From NCBI RefSeq assembly GCF_047549485.1, contig NZ_CP180191.1, forward strand, positions 310,001-374,000: a stretch of 64,000 nt of DNA. Direction: 5' to 3'. The position numbers and the translations under genes are program-made. The notes beneath the pieces were generated by a model. The model was not told the origin of the DNA. It did no database searches and saw only the letters and a list, made by a program, of their open reading frames with translations. Source of the stretch: Piscinibacterium candidicorallinum (GTDB lineage: Bacteria; Pseudomonadota; Gammaproteobacteria; Burkholderiales; Burkholderiaceae_C). This document shows, one piece after another, positions 47,762 through 55,492 of this stretch (positions are counted from its first letter, which is position 1; each line of letters begins with the position of its first letter).

Positions 47762-49141
47762 TCAGCCCTTGGGCTTCTTGACCGGCCGTGTCCAGCCCTC
47801 GACCGTCGTCTGCTTGGCACGTGAGATGGTCAGCTTTCCTTCCGGCGCGTCCTTGGTCAGCGTCGTGCTGGCGCCCAGGGTGGCGCCGCGTTTCACCGTT
47901 ACAGGCGCCACCAGGGCACTGTCGCTGCCGATGAAGACATCGTCCTCGATCACGGTCTGGTGCTTGTTGGCACCGTCGTAGTTGCAGGTGATGGTGCCGG
48001 CGCCGATGTTGACGTTCTTGCCGATGGTCGCGTCGCCCAGATAGCTCAGGTGGCCGGCCTTGCTGCCGTCGCCAAGCGTGGCCTTCTTCATCTCGACGAA
48101 GTTGCCCACATGGGCCCCGGCGCCGAGCACGCTGCCGGGCCGCAGGCGGGCAAAGGGGCCGACGTCCGAGCGCTCGCCAAGTTGCGCCTCGGCCAGATGG
48201 CTGAAGGCTTCGATGCGGGCACCCGCAGCCACGCGCACGTCGCGCAGCACGCAGTTCGGGCCGACGTGCACATCATCGGCCAGCTCCACCGTACCTTCAA
48301 ACACGCAGTTCACGTCGATCAGCACGTCGCGCCCGCAGGTGAGCGCGCCGCGGATGTCGATGCGCGCCGGGTCCACCAGCGTCACGCCGGCTTCGAGCAG
48401 ACGATCCGCCTGCACCCGCTGCCAGGTGCGTTCAAGCGCGGCCAGCTGGCGCCGGTCATTCACGCCTTCCACTTCCCACGCAAAGGCTGGCTGCACGGTG
48501 TTCACCGCCACGCCCTCGGCCACGGCCATGCCGATGATGTCGGTCAGGTAGTACTCGCCCTGGGCGTTGTGGTTGGTGAGCTTGCCCAGCCAGGTGCGCA
48601 GAAGTGGCGTGGGCACGGCCAGGATGCCGGTGTTGACTTCGGTGATCTCGCGCTCTGCGGGCGTGGCGTCCTTGTGTTCGACGATCCGCTGCGCGCGGCC
48701 ATCCGCGCCGCGCACGATGCGCCCGTAGCCGGTCGGATCCGGCAGATTCACGGTGAGCAGGCCCACGTTGGCGCTGCCCGCAGCGTCCAGCAGGGCGCGC
48801 AGGGTGTCGACACGCGTGAGCGGCACGTCGCCGTAGAGGATCAGCGTCTGGCCCTCGCCCTCGAGCATGGGCAGCGCTTGCTGTACCGCATGCCCGGTGC
48901 CGAGTTGCTCTGATTGCAAGGCATACCGAAGTTGCGGGGTATCCGTCAGACGCGCGTCATAGTGCGCTCTTACAATCTCTGCTCCGTAGCCGACGACCAC
49001 GATGGGCGCAGAATCTGCAACGCTCTTGGTGGTCTGCAGCACGTGCGTCAGCAGCGGGCGACCCGCCAGAGGCTGAAGCACCTTGGGCCGCTGCGATCGC
49101 ATGCGAGTGCCCTTGCCGGCTGCCAGGATCACAACATTCAT
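47762..49141 (-). CDS. glmU: Bifunctional GlmU (UDP-GlcNAc pyrophosphorylase/acetyltransferase)
   Basis: This 459-residue enzyme makes UDP-N-acetylglucosamine for peptidoglycan and LPS. The N-terminal uridylyltransferase has LAAGKGTRMRS (6-16) and LYGDVPL; the C-terminal half is a left-handed beta helix with hexapeptide repeats (VGPFARLRPGSVLGAGAHVG) and the acetyltransferase site NYDGANKHQT. ATG at 49141 gives MNVVILAAGKG; the 20 codons before it run into the divergent lipoprotein gene's upstream region. Confidence 0.97.
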   Translation of the reverse strand: MNVVILAAGKGTRMRSQRPKVLQPLAGRPLLTHVLQTTKSVADSAPIVVVGYGAEIVRAHYDARLTDTPQLRYALQSEQLGTGHAVQQALPMLEGEGQTLILYGDVPLTRVDTLRALLDAAGSANVGLLTVNLPDPTGYGRIVRGADGRAQRIVEHKDATPAEREITEVNTGILAVPTPLLRTWLGKLTNHNAQGEYYLTDIIGMAVAEGVAVNTVQPAFAWEVEGVNDRRQLAALERTWQRVQADRLLEAGVTLVDPARIDIRGALTCGRDVLIDVNCVFEGTVELADDVHVGPNCVLRDVRVAAGARIEAFSHLAEAQLGERSDVGPFARLRPGSVLGAGAHVGNFVEMKKATLGDGSKAGHLSYLGDATIGKNVNIGAGTITCNYDGANKHQTVIEDDVFIGSDSALVAPVTVKRGATLGASTTLTKDAPEGKLTISRAKQTTVEGWTRPVKKPKG

Positions 49142-49230
49142 TACAGATGCCTTCCAGATTGGTGCATGACGCGAATTCTTTGCCCCTTGCGAGCGCCGCA
49201 TGCGCTGCGCAGGCGGGTGCTCGCGCCGGC

Positions 49231-50130
49231 GTGAATCGACTGCGTGGGATTGTATTGAGCGTCTGCGCGGCGGCCGCCGTGCTGACCACAGCCGGCTGCA
49301 ACGGCGTGGCCGTTCAGGTGAGCTATCGCAACGCCGATCTGGTGGCCATGTCGCGCGTGGACAAGTACCTCGCGCTGGACGATGCGCAGGACGCGGTCGC
49401 CCGCCGCCAGATGCAGCAGTTCTTCGCCTGGCACCGCTACGAAGAGCTGCCGGAGTATTCGCGCTGGCTGCGCAGCCTCAAGCCGCAGTTTGCGCGGGCG
49501 ATGAGCACCGACGAGTTCGAGCGCGTCATCGCCGAACTGGAGCGCCGCGCGGACCGCAGCGTCGCCCGGTTTGCCGAGGAGATGGCACCTGTAGTCACGA
49601 GCCTGCAACCCAGACAGCTCGCACACATGCGCAAGGCCATGGACGAGCGCACACGCGAGCTCACCAAGGAATACATCGAACCCAGCCCGGCCAAACAGCG
49701 CGAGGAGCGCTATGACGATCTGCTGCGCGTGGCCGAGCGCATCTGGGGCAGCCTGAGTGCCGAGCAGAAGCGCGCCCTGCGTGCCGCGAGCGACGCGCGC
49801 CCGCTGGACCACGCCCTGTTCGTCGCCGAACGCCGTCGCGTGCAGGACGACTCGGTCGCCACCTTCACCAAGGTGCAGAAGCTGGCGCTGCCGGCACCGC
49901 GTGCCGCCGGCGAACTGATTGCGCTGTATGACCGTACCCGGCCGAGCCCGGATCCGATGCGCCGCGCGTACTTCGATCAGGTCATGCGCGGCAGCGCGGC
50001 CGCGCTGGCGCAGATCAGCGCGAGCGCCACACCCGCGCAGCGCAAGCATGCGCAGGAGTTCCTGGAGTCACTCGCCACGGACTTCGACGAACTCAGCCGC
50101 CGCAAGGTGGTTGCTTCACGCGCCGAATAG
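49231..50130 (+). CDS. DUF6279-type lipoprotein
   Basis: This 299-residue protein begins, from a GTG at 49231, with a lipoprotein signal (NRLRGIVLSVCAAAAVLTTAGC) whose lipobox TAGC places the lipid cysteine at residue 23. The mature part is highly helical and charged (RRQMQQFFAWHRYEELPEYS, RRADRSVARFAEEM) and fits the DUF6279 family of unknown function. An upstream in-frame ATG at 49147 would add 28 residues that spoil the signal peptide. It is divergent from glmU. Confidence 0.85.
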   Translation: MNRLRGIVLSVCAAAAVLTTAGCNGVAVQVSYRNADLVAMSRVDKYLALDDAQDAVARRQMQQFFAWHRYEELPEYSRWLRSLKPQFARAMSTDEFERVIAELERRADRSVARFAEEMAPVVTSLQPRQLAHMRKAMDERTRELTKEYIEPSPAKQREERYDDLLRVAERIWGSLSAEQKRALRAASDARPLDHALFVAERRRVQDDSVATFTKVQKLALPAPRAAGELIALYDRTRPSPDPMRRAYFDQVMRGSAAALAQISASATPAQRKHAQEFLESLATDFDELSRRKVVASRAE

Positions 50131-50144
50131 GAACGCCCGGGCGC

Positions 50145-50465
50145 TCAGCCGACGAGGCGTGCGAGAGGCGTTCCGAGCAGCACGGCCAGCACGGTGGCTA
50201 GAGCCCAGCGTGCAAAGCCCAGAAGATCTCCTCCGGCGCCCGAATACGCCTGCGCCTGAGTGGTCCGTGTTCCGTGGCGCACGATCTGTGCGGTGTCAAA
50301 GGCGAGAACCACGAATGCAGCGATCCCGAAAACGGCCAAGGCCGCATCCAGCCGGTGCGGCAGCGACAGGCCCGCAACGGCGATGCCGGCTACCGCAACG
50401 ATGCCTGCACAACCGAGCGCAGTATGTGCGAGCCGAAGGGGCTTCATCCGGCGTGCGTTGATCAA
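50145..50465 (-). CDS. Small membrane protein of unknown function
   Basis: This 106-residue protein has three hydrophobic segments (about 12-32, 38-58 and 84-104) and no recognised motif. Its ATG overlaps the stop of the sodium/solute symporter gene by 4 bp, so it is translated with it and may be an accessory subunit, though it does not look like the DUF485/DUF4212 partners known for some symporters. Confidence 0.7.
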   Translation of the reverse strand: MINARRMKPLRLAHTALGCAGIVAVAGIAVAGLSLPHRLDAALAVFGIAAFVVLAFDTAQIVRHGTRTTQAQAYSGAGGDLLGFARWALATVLAVLLGTPLARLVG

Positions 50466-51901
50466 GCGGCGTGCGCCAGGCGCTGCTGCTTGTCGCTGAT
50501 GAATTGCGGTGCCAGCGAGCCGATCAGCATGCCGATGGCCGCACCCGCCAGACCCGCCAGCTGGTTCGGGAAGGCGGCACCGAGTTGCTCATCGAGCCGG
50601 AAGGGCAGGAAGCAGCCGATGCCCAGGATGATCGACAGGATCGCGCCCTGCGTGGTGGCGCGCTTCCAGTACAGACCGGCCACCAGCGGAATGAAGGCAC
50701 CCACCAGCGTGACCGTGTAGGCCTCAGCCACCAGGGTGTGAATCGGCGTGCCCTGCTTCATCAGCGCATAGCCCAGCACGATCAGCGTGAAGACCACGAG
50801 CGTGATGCGCATGACCTTCAGTTGAGCCTTGCCGTCCAGCGGTGTCTTGCGCATGTGCGAGAGGATGTTCTCGGTGAAGGTGGTGGCTGGGGCCAGCAGG
50901 GTGGCGCTGGCCGTGGACATGATCGCCGAGATCAACGCACCGAAGAAGGCGATCTGCAGCGCCACAGGCATGTGCTCCATGACCAGCGTGGGCAGCACCT
51001 TCTGCGGATCGTCCTTCAGCATGGCGTCGATGTTGGGCATGATCAGCACGGCACTCGCCACGATGAACATGGGCACGAAGGCGAACAGCAGGTAGGCGAT
51101 GCCGCCGATGATCGGGCCCTTGCGCGCGGTGTCGGCGTCCTTGGCGCTCATCACGCGCTGGAACACGTCCTGCTGCGGGATGCTGCCGAACATCATGGTC
51201 ACCACCGCGGCGGCAAAGGCCAGCCAGCCGGCCACGCTCGGCTCCGGCGCGAAGCTCAGCAGGTCACGCTGCTGCGCCACTTCCATCACCTTGTCCGCAC
51301 CGCCGGCCAGGCTGCCGGCAAACACCGCAATCGCCACCAGGCCGACGATGATCACCATCATCTGCAGGAAATCGGTCAAGGCAATCGCAAACATGCCACC
51401 GGCAAAGGTGTAGATCAGCACCACGGCCGCGCCCAGCACCATGCCCGCCTCGGCGCTGATGGCACCGCCTGAGAGCAGGTTGAACACCAGGCCCAGGGCC
51501 GTGATCTGCGCGGCCACCCAGCCCAGATAGCTCAGGATGATGGTCACGGCGCAGAAGATCTCCACGCTCTTGCCGTAGCGATGGCGGTAGTACTCGCCGA
51601 TCGTCATCAGCGTCATTTGGTAGAGCTTGTAGGCAAAGAACAGACCCACCAGAATCAGGCAGAGCGCCGCGCCGAAGGGGTCACTCCACAAGCCGTCCAG
51701 ACCGTCGCTCACGAACTTGGCCGACACGCCCAGGACCGTCTCTGCGCCGAACCAGGTGGCGAAGGTCATGGTCACGATCATGATCAGCGGCAGCGAGCGG
51801 CCAGCCAGCGCGAAGTCCGTGCCGGACTTCACCTTGGTCACGGCGAACAGGCCGATGGCCAGGGTGATGAGCAGGTAGATGAAAACCGAGGCGACCAGCA
51901 T
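50462..51901 (-). CDS. Sodium:solute symporter family protein
   Basis: This 479-residue protein has about 13 hydrophobic segments and SSS-family features: TKVKSGTDFALAGRSLPL, ATWFGAETVLGVSAKFV, FAGGMFAIALTDFLQM and PQQDVFQRVMSAKDADTAR. The solute is unknown. It heads a two-gene unit with the small membrane protein. The 170-bp gap to ldhA includes a GGGCGCC/GGCGCCC inverted repeat (51936-51961). Confidence 0.9.
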   Translation of the reverse strand: MLVASVFIYLLITLAIGLFAVTKVKSGTDFALAGRSLPLIMIVTMTFATWFGAETVLGVSAKFVSDGLDGLWSDPFGAALCLILVGLFFAYKLYQMTLMTIGEYYRHRYGKSVEIFCAVTIILSYLGWVAAQITALGLVFNLLSGGAISAEAGMVLGAAVVLIYTFAGGMFAIALTDFLQMMVIIVGLVAIAVFAGSLAGGADKVMEVAQQRDLLSFAPEPSVAGWLAFAAAVVTMMFGSIPQQDVFQRVMSAKDADTARKGPIIGGIAYLLFAFVPMFIVASAVLIMPNIDAMLKDDPQKVLPTLVMEHMPVALQIAFFGALISAIMSTASATLLAPATTFTENILSHMRKTPLDGKAQLKVMRITLVVFTLIVLGYALMKQGTPIHTLVAEAYTVTLVGAFIPLVAGLYWKRATTQGAILSIILGIGCFLPFRLDEQLGAAFPNQLAGLAGAAIGMLIGSLAPQFISDKQQRLAHAA

Positions 51902-52071
51902 GGTCTGTTCCTTTGCAAAGCTTCAGATATGCGAAGGGCGCCTGCAGACTGCGCGGCGCCCCAGTGCATGATGTGTTCTGGGCAAAATGTTAGGTTTCAG
52001 TGCCCTTGTGCTGCGCTGCGGAATTGCGAGTAGGCACAAACCCCATCCATGGCCATCGAGAGCGCCTGCGC

Positions 52072-53070
52072 ATGAAGCTCGCCGTCTTCAGCACCCGCAA
52101 ATATGACCGCGACCTGCTCAATGAGGCCAATGCGGCCCCTGGGCACGAAATCGTGTTCTTCGACGTCCGCCTGACACGGGCCACCGCCGCGCTCGCTTCG
52201 GGCTGTCCTGCGGTGTGCGTGTTTGTGAACGACAGCGTGGATGCAGCGACCCTGGCCGCCCTGCATGCCGGCGGCACGCGCCTGGTGGCCACGCGCTCTA
52301 CGGGCTTCAACCACATCGATCTGGCTGCTGCTGCGCGCCTGGGCATGAAGGTGGTGCGCGTCACAAACTACTCACCGCACTCGGTGGCCGAATTTGGCGT
52401 GGGCCTGCTGCTGGCGCTGAACCGCAAGATCCACCGCGCCTACAACCGCACGCGCGACGGCAACTTCGAGCTCGACGGCCTGATGGGCTTCGATCTGCAT
52501 GGCCGTACTGTGGGTGTGGTGGGCACCGGCAAGATCGGCTGCGTGTTTGCCCGGATCATGCGCGGCTTCGGCTGCACGGTGCTCGGTGCGGATGTGCAGG
52601 TCAATCCGGAGTTCACGGCCCTGGGCGGCGAGTACCGGCCCCTGCCCGAGGTGGTGGCAGCGAGCGAGGTGCTGAGCCTGCACTGCCCGCTGACGCCCGC
52701 CACGCGGCACATGGTGAACGCGCAGTCCTTGGCCGCCATGCCGCGCGGCGCGCTGCTGATCAACACCAGCCGTGGCGGTCTGGTGGACACGGAGGCAGCC
52801 ATCGAGGCGCTCAAGACCGGCCAACTCGGTGGTCTCGCCATTGATGTGTATGAGCAGGAGGCGGATCTGTTCTTCCAGGATCTGTCGGCCAGCATCATCA
52901 CGGACGACGTGATCCAGCGCCTCGTGAGCTTTCCGAACGTGATCGTCACGGGGCACCAGGCCTTCTTCACGCGCGAGGCCGTGGGCACCATCATGGCCAC
53001 TACCTTGATCAGCGTGAGTCAGTTCGAGCGCGGCGAGCCCCTTGCCAACGAAATCTCAATCAAATCCTGA
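52072..53070 (+). CDS. ldhA: D-lactate dehydrogenase, NAD-dependent
   Basis: This 332-residue 2-hydroxyacid dehydrogenase fits the fermentative LdhA type: MKLAVFSTRKYDRDLL, nucleotide motif VGVVGTGKIGCVFARI, catalytic-region NTSRGGLVDTEAAIEAL, DVYEQEADLFFQD, and the catalytic His in GHQAFFT. It reduces pyruvate to D-lactate with NADH. ATG at 52072 matches the family start. An asparaginase-like gene follows by 15 bp. Confidence 0.93.
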   Translation: MKLAVFSTRKYDRDLLNEANAAPGHEIVFFDVRLTRATAALASGCPAVCVFVNDSVDAATLAALHAGGTRLVATRSTGFNHIDLAAAARLGMKVVRVTNYSPHSVAEFGVGLLLALNRKIHRAYNRTRDGNFELDGLMGFDLHGRTVGVVGTGKIGCVFARIMRGFGCTVLGADVQVNPEFTALGGEYRPLPEVVAASEVLSLHCPLTPATRHMVNAQSLAAMPRGALLINTSRGGLVDTEAAIEALKTGQLGGLAIDVYEQEADLFFQDLSASIITDDVIQRLVSFPNVIVTGHQAFFTREAVGTIMATTLISVSQFERGEPLANEISIKS

Positions 53071-53085
53071 AAAGCTGAACATCCC

Positions 53086-53583
53086 ATGAGCGCACCCAGC
53101 CTGCATCTGATCGCCACCGGCGGCACCTTCGACAAAACCTACGACCCCATCGCCGGGCAACTGGGCTTCGCGCGGAGCCATCTGCACGAGATCGTCGAGC
53201 GCTGCCGCATCAACGGTGCCGTCAGCATCGACGCATTGCCGCTGATGGACTCGCTCGACATGCAGGACGCCGACCGGCAGCGCGTGCTGGCGAGCGTGCA
53301 GACCACGGCCGCCACGCGCATCGTCATCATCCACGGCACCGACACCATGCCCGAGACGGCGCGTGTGCTCGGCCCCGCGCTCAAGGGCTCGGGCAAGACC
53401 GTGGTGATCACCGGCGCGATGGTGCCCTACAGCATCCGCGGCAGCGACGCGCTCTTCAACCTGGGCTTTGCCGCCGCCGTGGCCACCACTGCAGCGCCCG
53501 GTGTGTACGTGGCGATGAACGCGCAGGTGTTCGGCTGGGAGACGGTACGCAAGAACCGCAGCGCGGGGCGATTCGAGGGCTGA
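53086..53583 (+). CDS. Single-domain asparaginase-like protein
   Basis: This 165-residue protein equals only the N-terminal catalytic half of type I/II asparaginases (usually about 330 residues in two domains). The two threonine motifs are present: TGGTFDKTYD and IIHGTDTMPETA, plus VVITGAMVP. It ends at RSAGRFEG, and nothing resembling the second domain follows. Short forms like this exist as a family, so it need not be a pseudogene. It follows ldhA by 15 bp. Confidence 0.82.
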   Translation: MSAPSLHLIATGGTFDKTYDPIAGQLGFARSHLHEIVERCRINGAVSIDALPLMDSLDMQDADRQRVLASVQTTAATRIVIIHGTDTMPETARVLGPALKGSGKTVVITGAMVPYSIRGSDALFNLGFAAAVATTAAPGVYVAMNAQVFGWETVRKNRSAGRFEG

Positions 53584-53636
53584 ACGCGCCGCAAGGCGGG
53601 CTGAGTTGCCGGCTCGAAAGCCGCACCAGTGCTGGT

Positions 53637-53710
53637 TTAGATCGTTTCCGGTCGTAATTTTTTGAGGCTGAAAATGCGCCGAGATCCGCGCTGAATATGC
53701 GGAAGTCGGC
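53637..53710 (+). repeat. Dispersed 3'-end repeat behind the asparaginase gene
   Basis: The segment opens with TTAGATCGTTTCCGG, runs through a T-rich stretch and GAGGCTGAAAATG, and closes with TATGCGGAAGTCGGC. The block order matches the copies at 25392 and 32787, but this copy is more diverged. A nearby CGGCT-CGAA-AGCCG hairpin (about 53610) matches a hairpin in the copy inside the methyltransferase gene. Confidence 0.5.
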
Positions 53711-53782
53711 CTATCGGCCCAGTCACATTAATTCACTTTCGGCCAGCTCGGTTCGAGGCGGTGCGCCTCGATGCCGTCGGCC

Positions 53783-54439
53783 CTAGCGCGACGCCAGCCC
53801 GCCAAAACAGGTGGTCACCATCAGCTCGACGATTTGCTCGTCGGTGTACTGGCCGGTCTCGCGCAGGAACTCCAGCGTGGGGTCGCAGGCGCGGGCGAAC
53901 AGGGTGTACATCACCACCTCGCTGGGCAGAGTGCCGGAGACACTGCCATCGGCCTTGGCGGCTTCGATCCAGGTGCCCATGGCTTCGGTCATCTTCACCA
54001 GGCGCTCGAAATAGGGCGCGTGGTTCACCAGCGCGGCGCGCAGGGACGAGCGCGTGCTGGGCAGCAGCGGCATGCTGCCGTCCAGATGGGCCTTGAGTGC
54101 CCAGCGCAGTACCTGCTTGAGGCTGTCGATTGGTGCCTGCGTCAGGGGCTGGGCGGAGATCACGTCCAGCATGCGGTCCAGCAGCTTTTCCATGGCCACG
54201 GCTGCCAGCTGCTCCTTGCTCACGAAGTGCTTGTAGAGCGAGGGTTTGGCGATGCCGACCTCGCCGGCCACCTCGTCCATCGTCATCAGGTCATAGCCCT
54301 TCGTGGCCAGCAGGCGATTCACCGCGGTCAGGATGGCCTGCTCGCGCGCGGCGAACTGCTGCTCGCGGAAGGAGGGGCGGCGTGCGGGCGCGATGGCGGG
54401 GGCGGGCTGGGTGACGGACAGCAAGGCAGAGGCAGACAT
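53783..54439 (-). CDS. TetR family transcriptional regulator
   Basis: This 218-residue regulator has a TetR helix-turn-helix (ILTAVNRLLATKGYDLMTMD, then EVGIAKPSLYKHFVSKEQL) at about residues 35-80 and a C-terminal ligand-binding region of unknown specificity. ATG at 54439 gives MSASALLSV; the longer open frame (80 more codons) runs through the promoter region and has no protein-like character. It is divergent from the fasciclin gene across 337 bp that hold two strong inverted repeats. Confidence 0.88.
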   Translation of the reverse strand: MSASALLSVTQPAPAIAPARRPSFREQQFAAREQAILTAVNRLLATKGYDLMTMDEVAGEVGIAKPSLYKHFVSKEQLAAVAMEKLLDRMLDVISAQPLTQAPIDSLKQVLRWALKAHLDGSMPLLPSTRSSLRAALVNHAPYFERLVKMTEAMGTWIEAAKADGSVSGTLPSEVVMYTLFARACDPTLEFLRETGQYTDEQIVELMVTTCFGGLASR

Positions 54440-54542
54440 GGCGATCTCGGTTCGTGCGGGGCGACGCGCAGCGCGCGCCTGGCCCGAGCAAAGCTGCGAC
54501 GTTGACGCGCATCGCATTTTTGCTACTCGGTGGTTATTGTCG

Positions 54543-54566
54543 CGCATTCGCAGCGTGGCGAATGCG
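54543..54566. promoter_or_regulatory. Inverted repeat near the tetR promoter
   Basis: CGCATTCGC and GCGAATGCG, perfect 9-bp arms with a 6-bp spacer, about 105 bp upstream of the tetR start. It could be an operator for the regulator or an RNA hairpin. Its arm sequence differs from the site at 54695. Confidence 0.4.
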
Positions 54567-54694
54567 TCGAATTGCGCTGGATGCGGTGTACAGACGACAT
54601 CGCAGCTAAGTAAGTGCGTGCAAACACGCTGCGGGTCGCGCGGCCAAAAGTGAGGGTTTTCACTGAGTCTCGCAAACACTACCGTGTGGAACCA

Positions 54695-54716
54695 ATAGAT
54701 ACCATGTAGTATCTAT
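54695..54716. promoter_or_regulatory. Candidate TetR-type operator before the fasciclin gene
   Basis: ATAGATAC and GTATCTAT, perfect 8-bp arms with a 6-bp spacer, 60 bp before the fasciclin start. The right half includes TAGTAT, which could serve as a -10 element, so binding would block transcription. The adjacent divergent TetR gene is the likely binder; this is inference. Confidence 0.55.
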
Positions 54717-54776
54717 CCGGTCGGCACAGTCACAACGGCTGCCGCAAACACCACACTCCACGAAGGAAGCTCCTCC

Positions 54777-55241
54777 ATGATCAAGAAACTGTTCGCCGTC
54801 GCCGCTTTCGGCCTGATGGCCGCCAGCCCGGCCTTTGCCGCCAAGGACATCGTCGACACCGCCGTGGGCGCGGGCAACTTCAAGACGCTGGCCGCCGCGC
54901 TGAAGCAGGCCGGTCTCGTGGACACGCTCAAGGGCAAGGGCCCCTTCACCGTGTTCGCGCCGACGGACGCCGCCTTCGCCAAGATCCCCAAGGCTGATCT
55001 GGACGCGCTGCTCAAGGACAAGGCCAAGCTGACCGCCGTGCTGACCTACCACGTGGTGCCGGGCACCGTGATGGCCAAGGACGTCAAGCCGGGCAAGGTC
55101 AAGACCGTGCAGGGCGGTGAGATCACCGTCGCGGTGGCCGGCGGCAAGGTCACGGTGGACGGCGCGAACGTCACCGCCACCGACGTCAAGGCCAGCAACG
55201 GCGTGATCCACGTGATCGACTCCGTGATTCTTCCCAAGTAA
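54777..55241 (+). CDS. Secreted fasciclin-domain protein
   Basis: This 154-residue protein has a signal peptide (residues 1-20, ending SPAFA) and one FAS1 domain with GNFKTLAAALKQAGLVDTL, FTVFAPTDAAFAKIP, LTYHVVPG and the final NGVIHVIDSVILPK. Such small secreted FAS1 proteins are thought to act in adhesion or at the cell surface. It has a good ribosome site and is probably controlled by the divergent TetR regulator. A clear terminator lies 140 bp downstream. Confidence 0.93.
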   Translation: MIKKLFAVAAFGLMAASPAFAAKDIVDTAVGAGNFKTLAAALKQAGLVDTLKGKGPFTVFAPTDAAFAKIPKADLDALLKDKAKLTAVLTYHVVPGTVMAKDVKPGKVKTVQGGEITVAVAGGKVTVDGANVTATDVKASNGVIHVIDSVILPK

Positions 55242-55307
55242 TTCGAACCGAAGCAATTCGACGCACCTCCATGGAAGCAGCACGGCAACCCTCTCCTCCT
55301 CAGGGCG

Positions 55308-55337
55308 CCCGGCGCGCGTGAAGACCACCGCGCCGGG
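55308..55337 (+). other. Strong GC hairpin behind the fasciclin gene
   Basis: CCCGGCGCG and CGCGCCGGG form a perfect 9-bp stem with a 12-base loop, 66 bp behind the stop codon and ahead of the actual terminator. It may protect the mRNA end. Confidence 0.4.
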
Positions 55338-55381
55338 TCAGCCCGGCACATAAGAGCCAAGCCGCTTTCCGTTTGAAGTTC

Positions 55382-55424
55382 GCCCGCCCCGCAGCCTCGG
55401 CTGCCGGGCGGGTTTTGGTTTTCT
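55382..55424 (+). terminator. Rho-independent terminator of the fasciclin gene
   Basis: CCCGCC and GCAGCC pair with GGCTGC and GGGCGG around a TC turn, followed directly by GTTTTGGTTTT. The stem is long, GC-rich and followed by T-runs, so the fasciclin transcript should end here and the photolyase genes should have their own promoter. Confidence 0.85.
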
Positions 55425-55492
55425 GACCAGTCGCTCGGGCCGGTGTTGGCGCGAACTTTCCAAACCCGAGCCGCTCGCGAGTACGCACTCAC

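Larger units (their letters stand above)
54440..54776. other. Divergent promoter region of tetR and fasciclin genes
   Basis: This 337-bp gap has two perfect inverted repeats with 6-bp spacers (54543-54566 and 54695-54716) and a short AGTGA/TCACT hairpin near 54650. No gene is evident. The last 20 bases hold the fasciclin ribosome site AAGGAAG. Confidence 0.6.

Noticed and set aside
51936..51961. GGGCGCC/GGCGCCC inverted repeat between the symporter and ldhA genes
   Set aside because: A pure G/C 7-bp repeat is expected often in this base composition; without conservation data I would not call it an operator.
54648..54666. AGTGA/TCACT hairpin with a GGGTTT loop
   Set aside because: A 5-bp stem with no T-run and no matching gene end; too weak to call a terminator.
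53783..54679. A longer TetR protein starting 80 codons upstream
   Set aside because: The extension covers the divergent promoter and an inverted repeat and has no protein-like pattern; the ATG at 54439 fits the family length.
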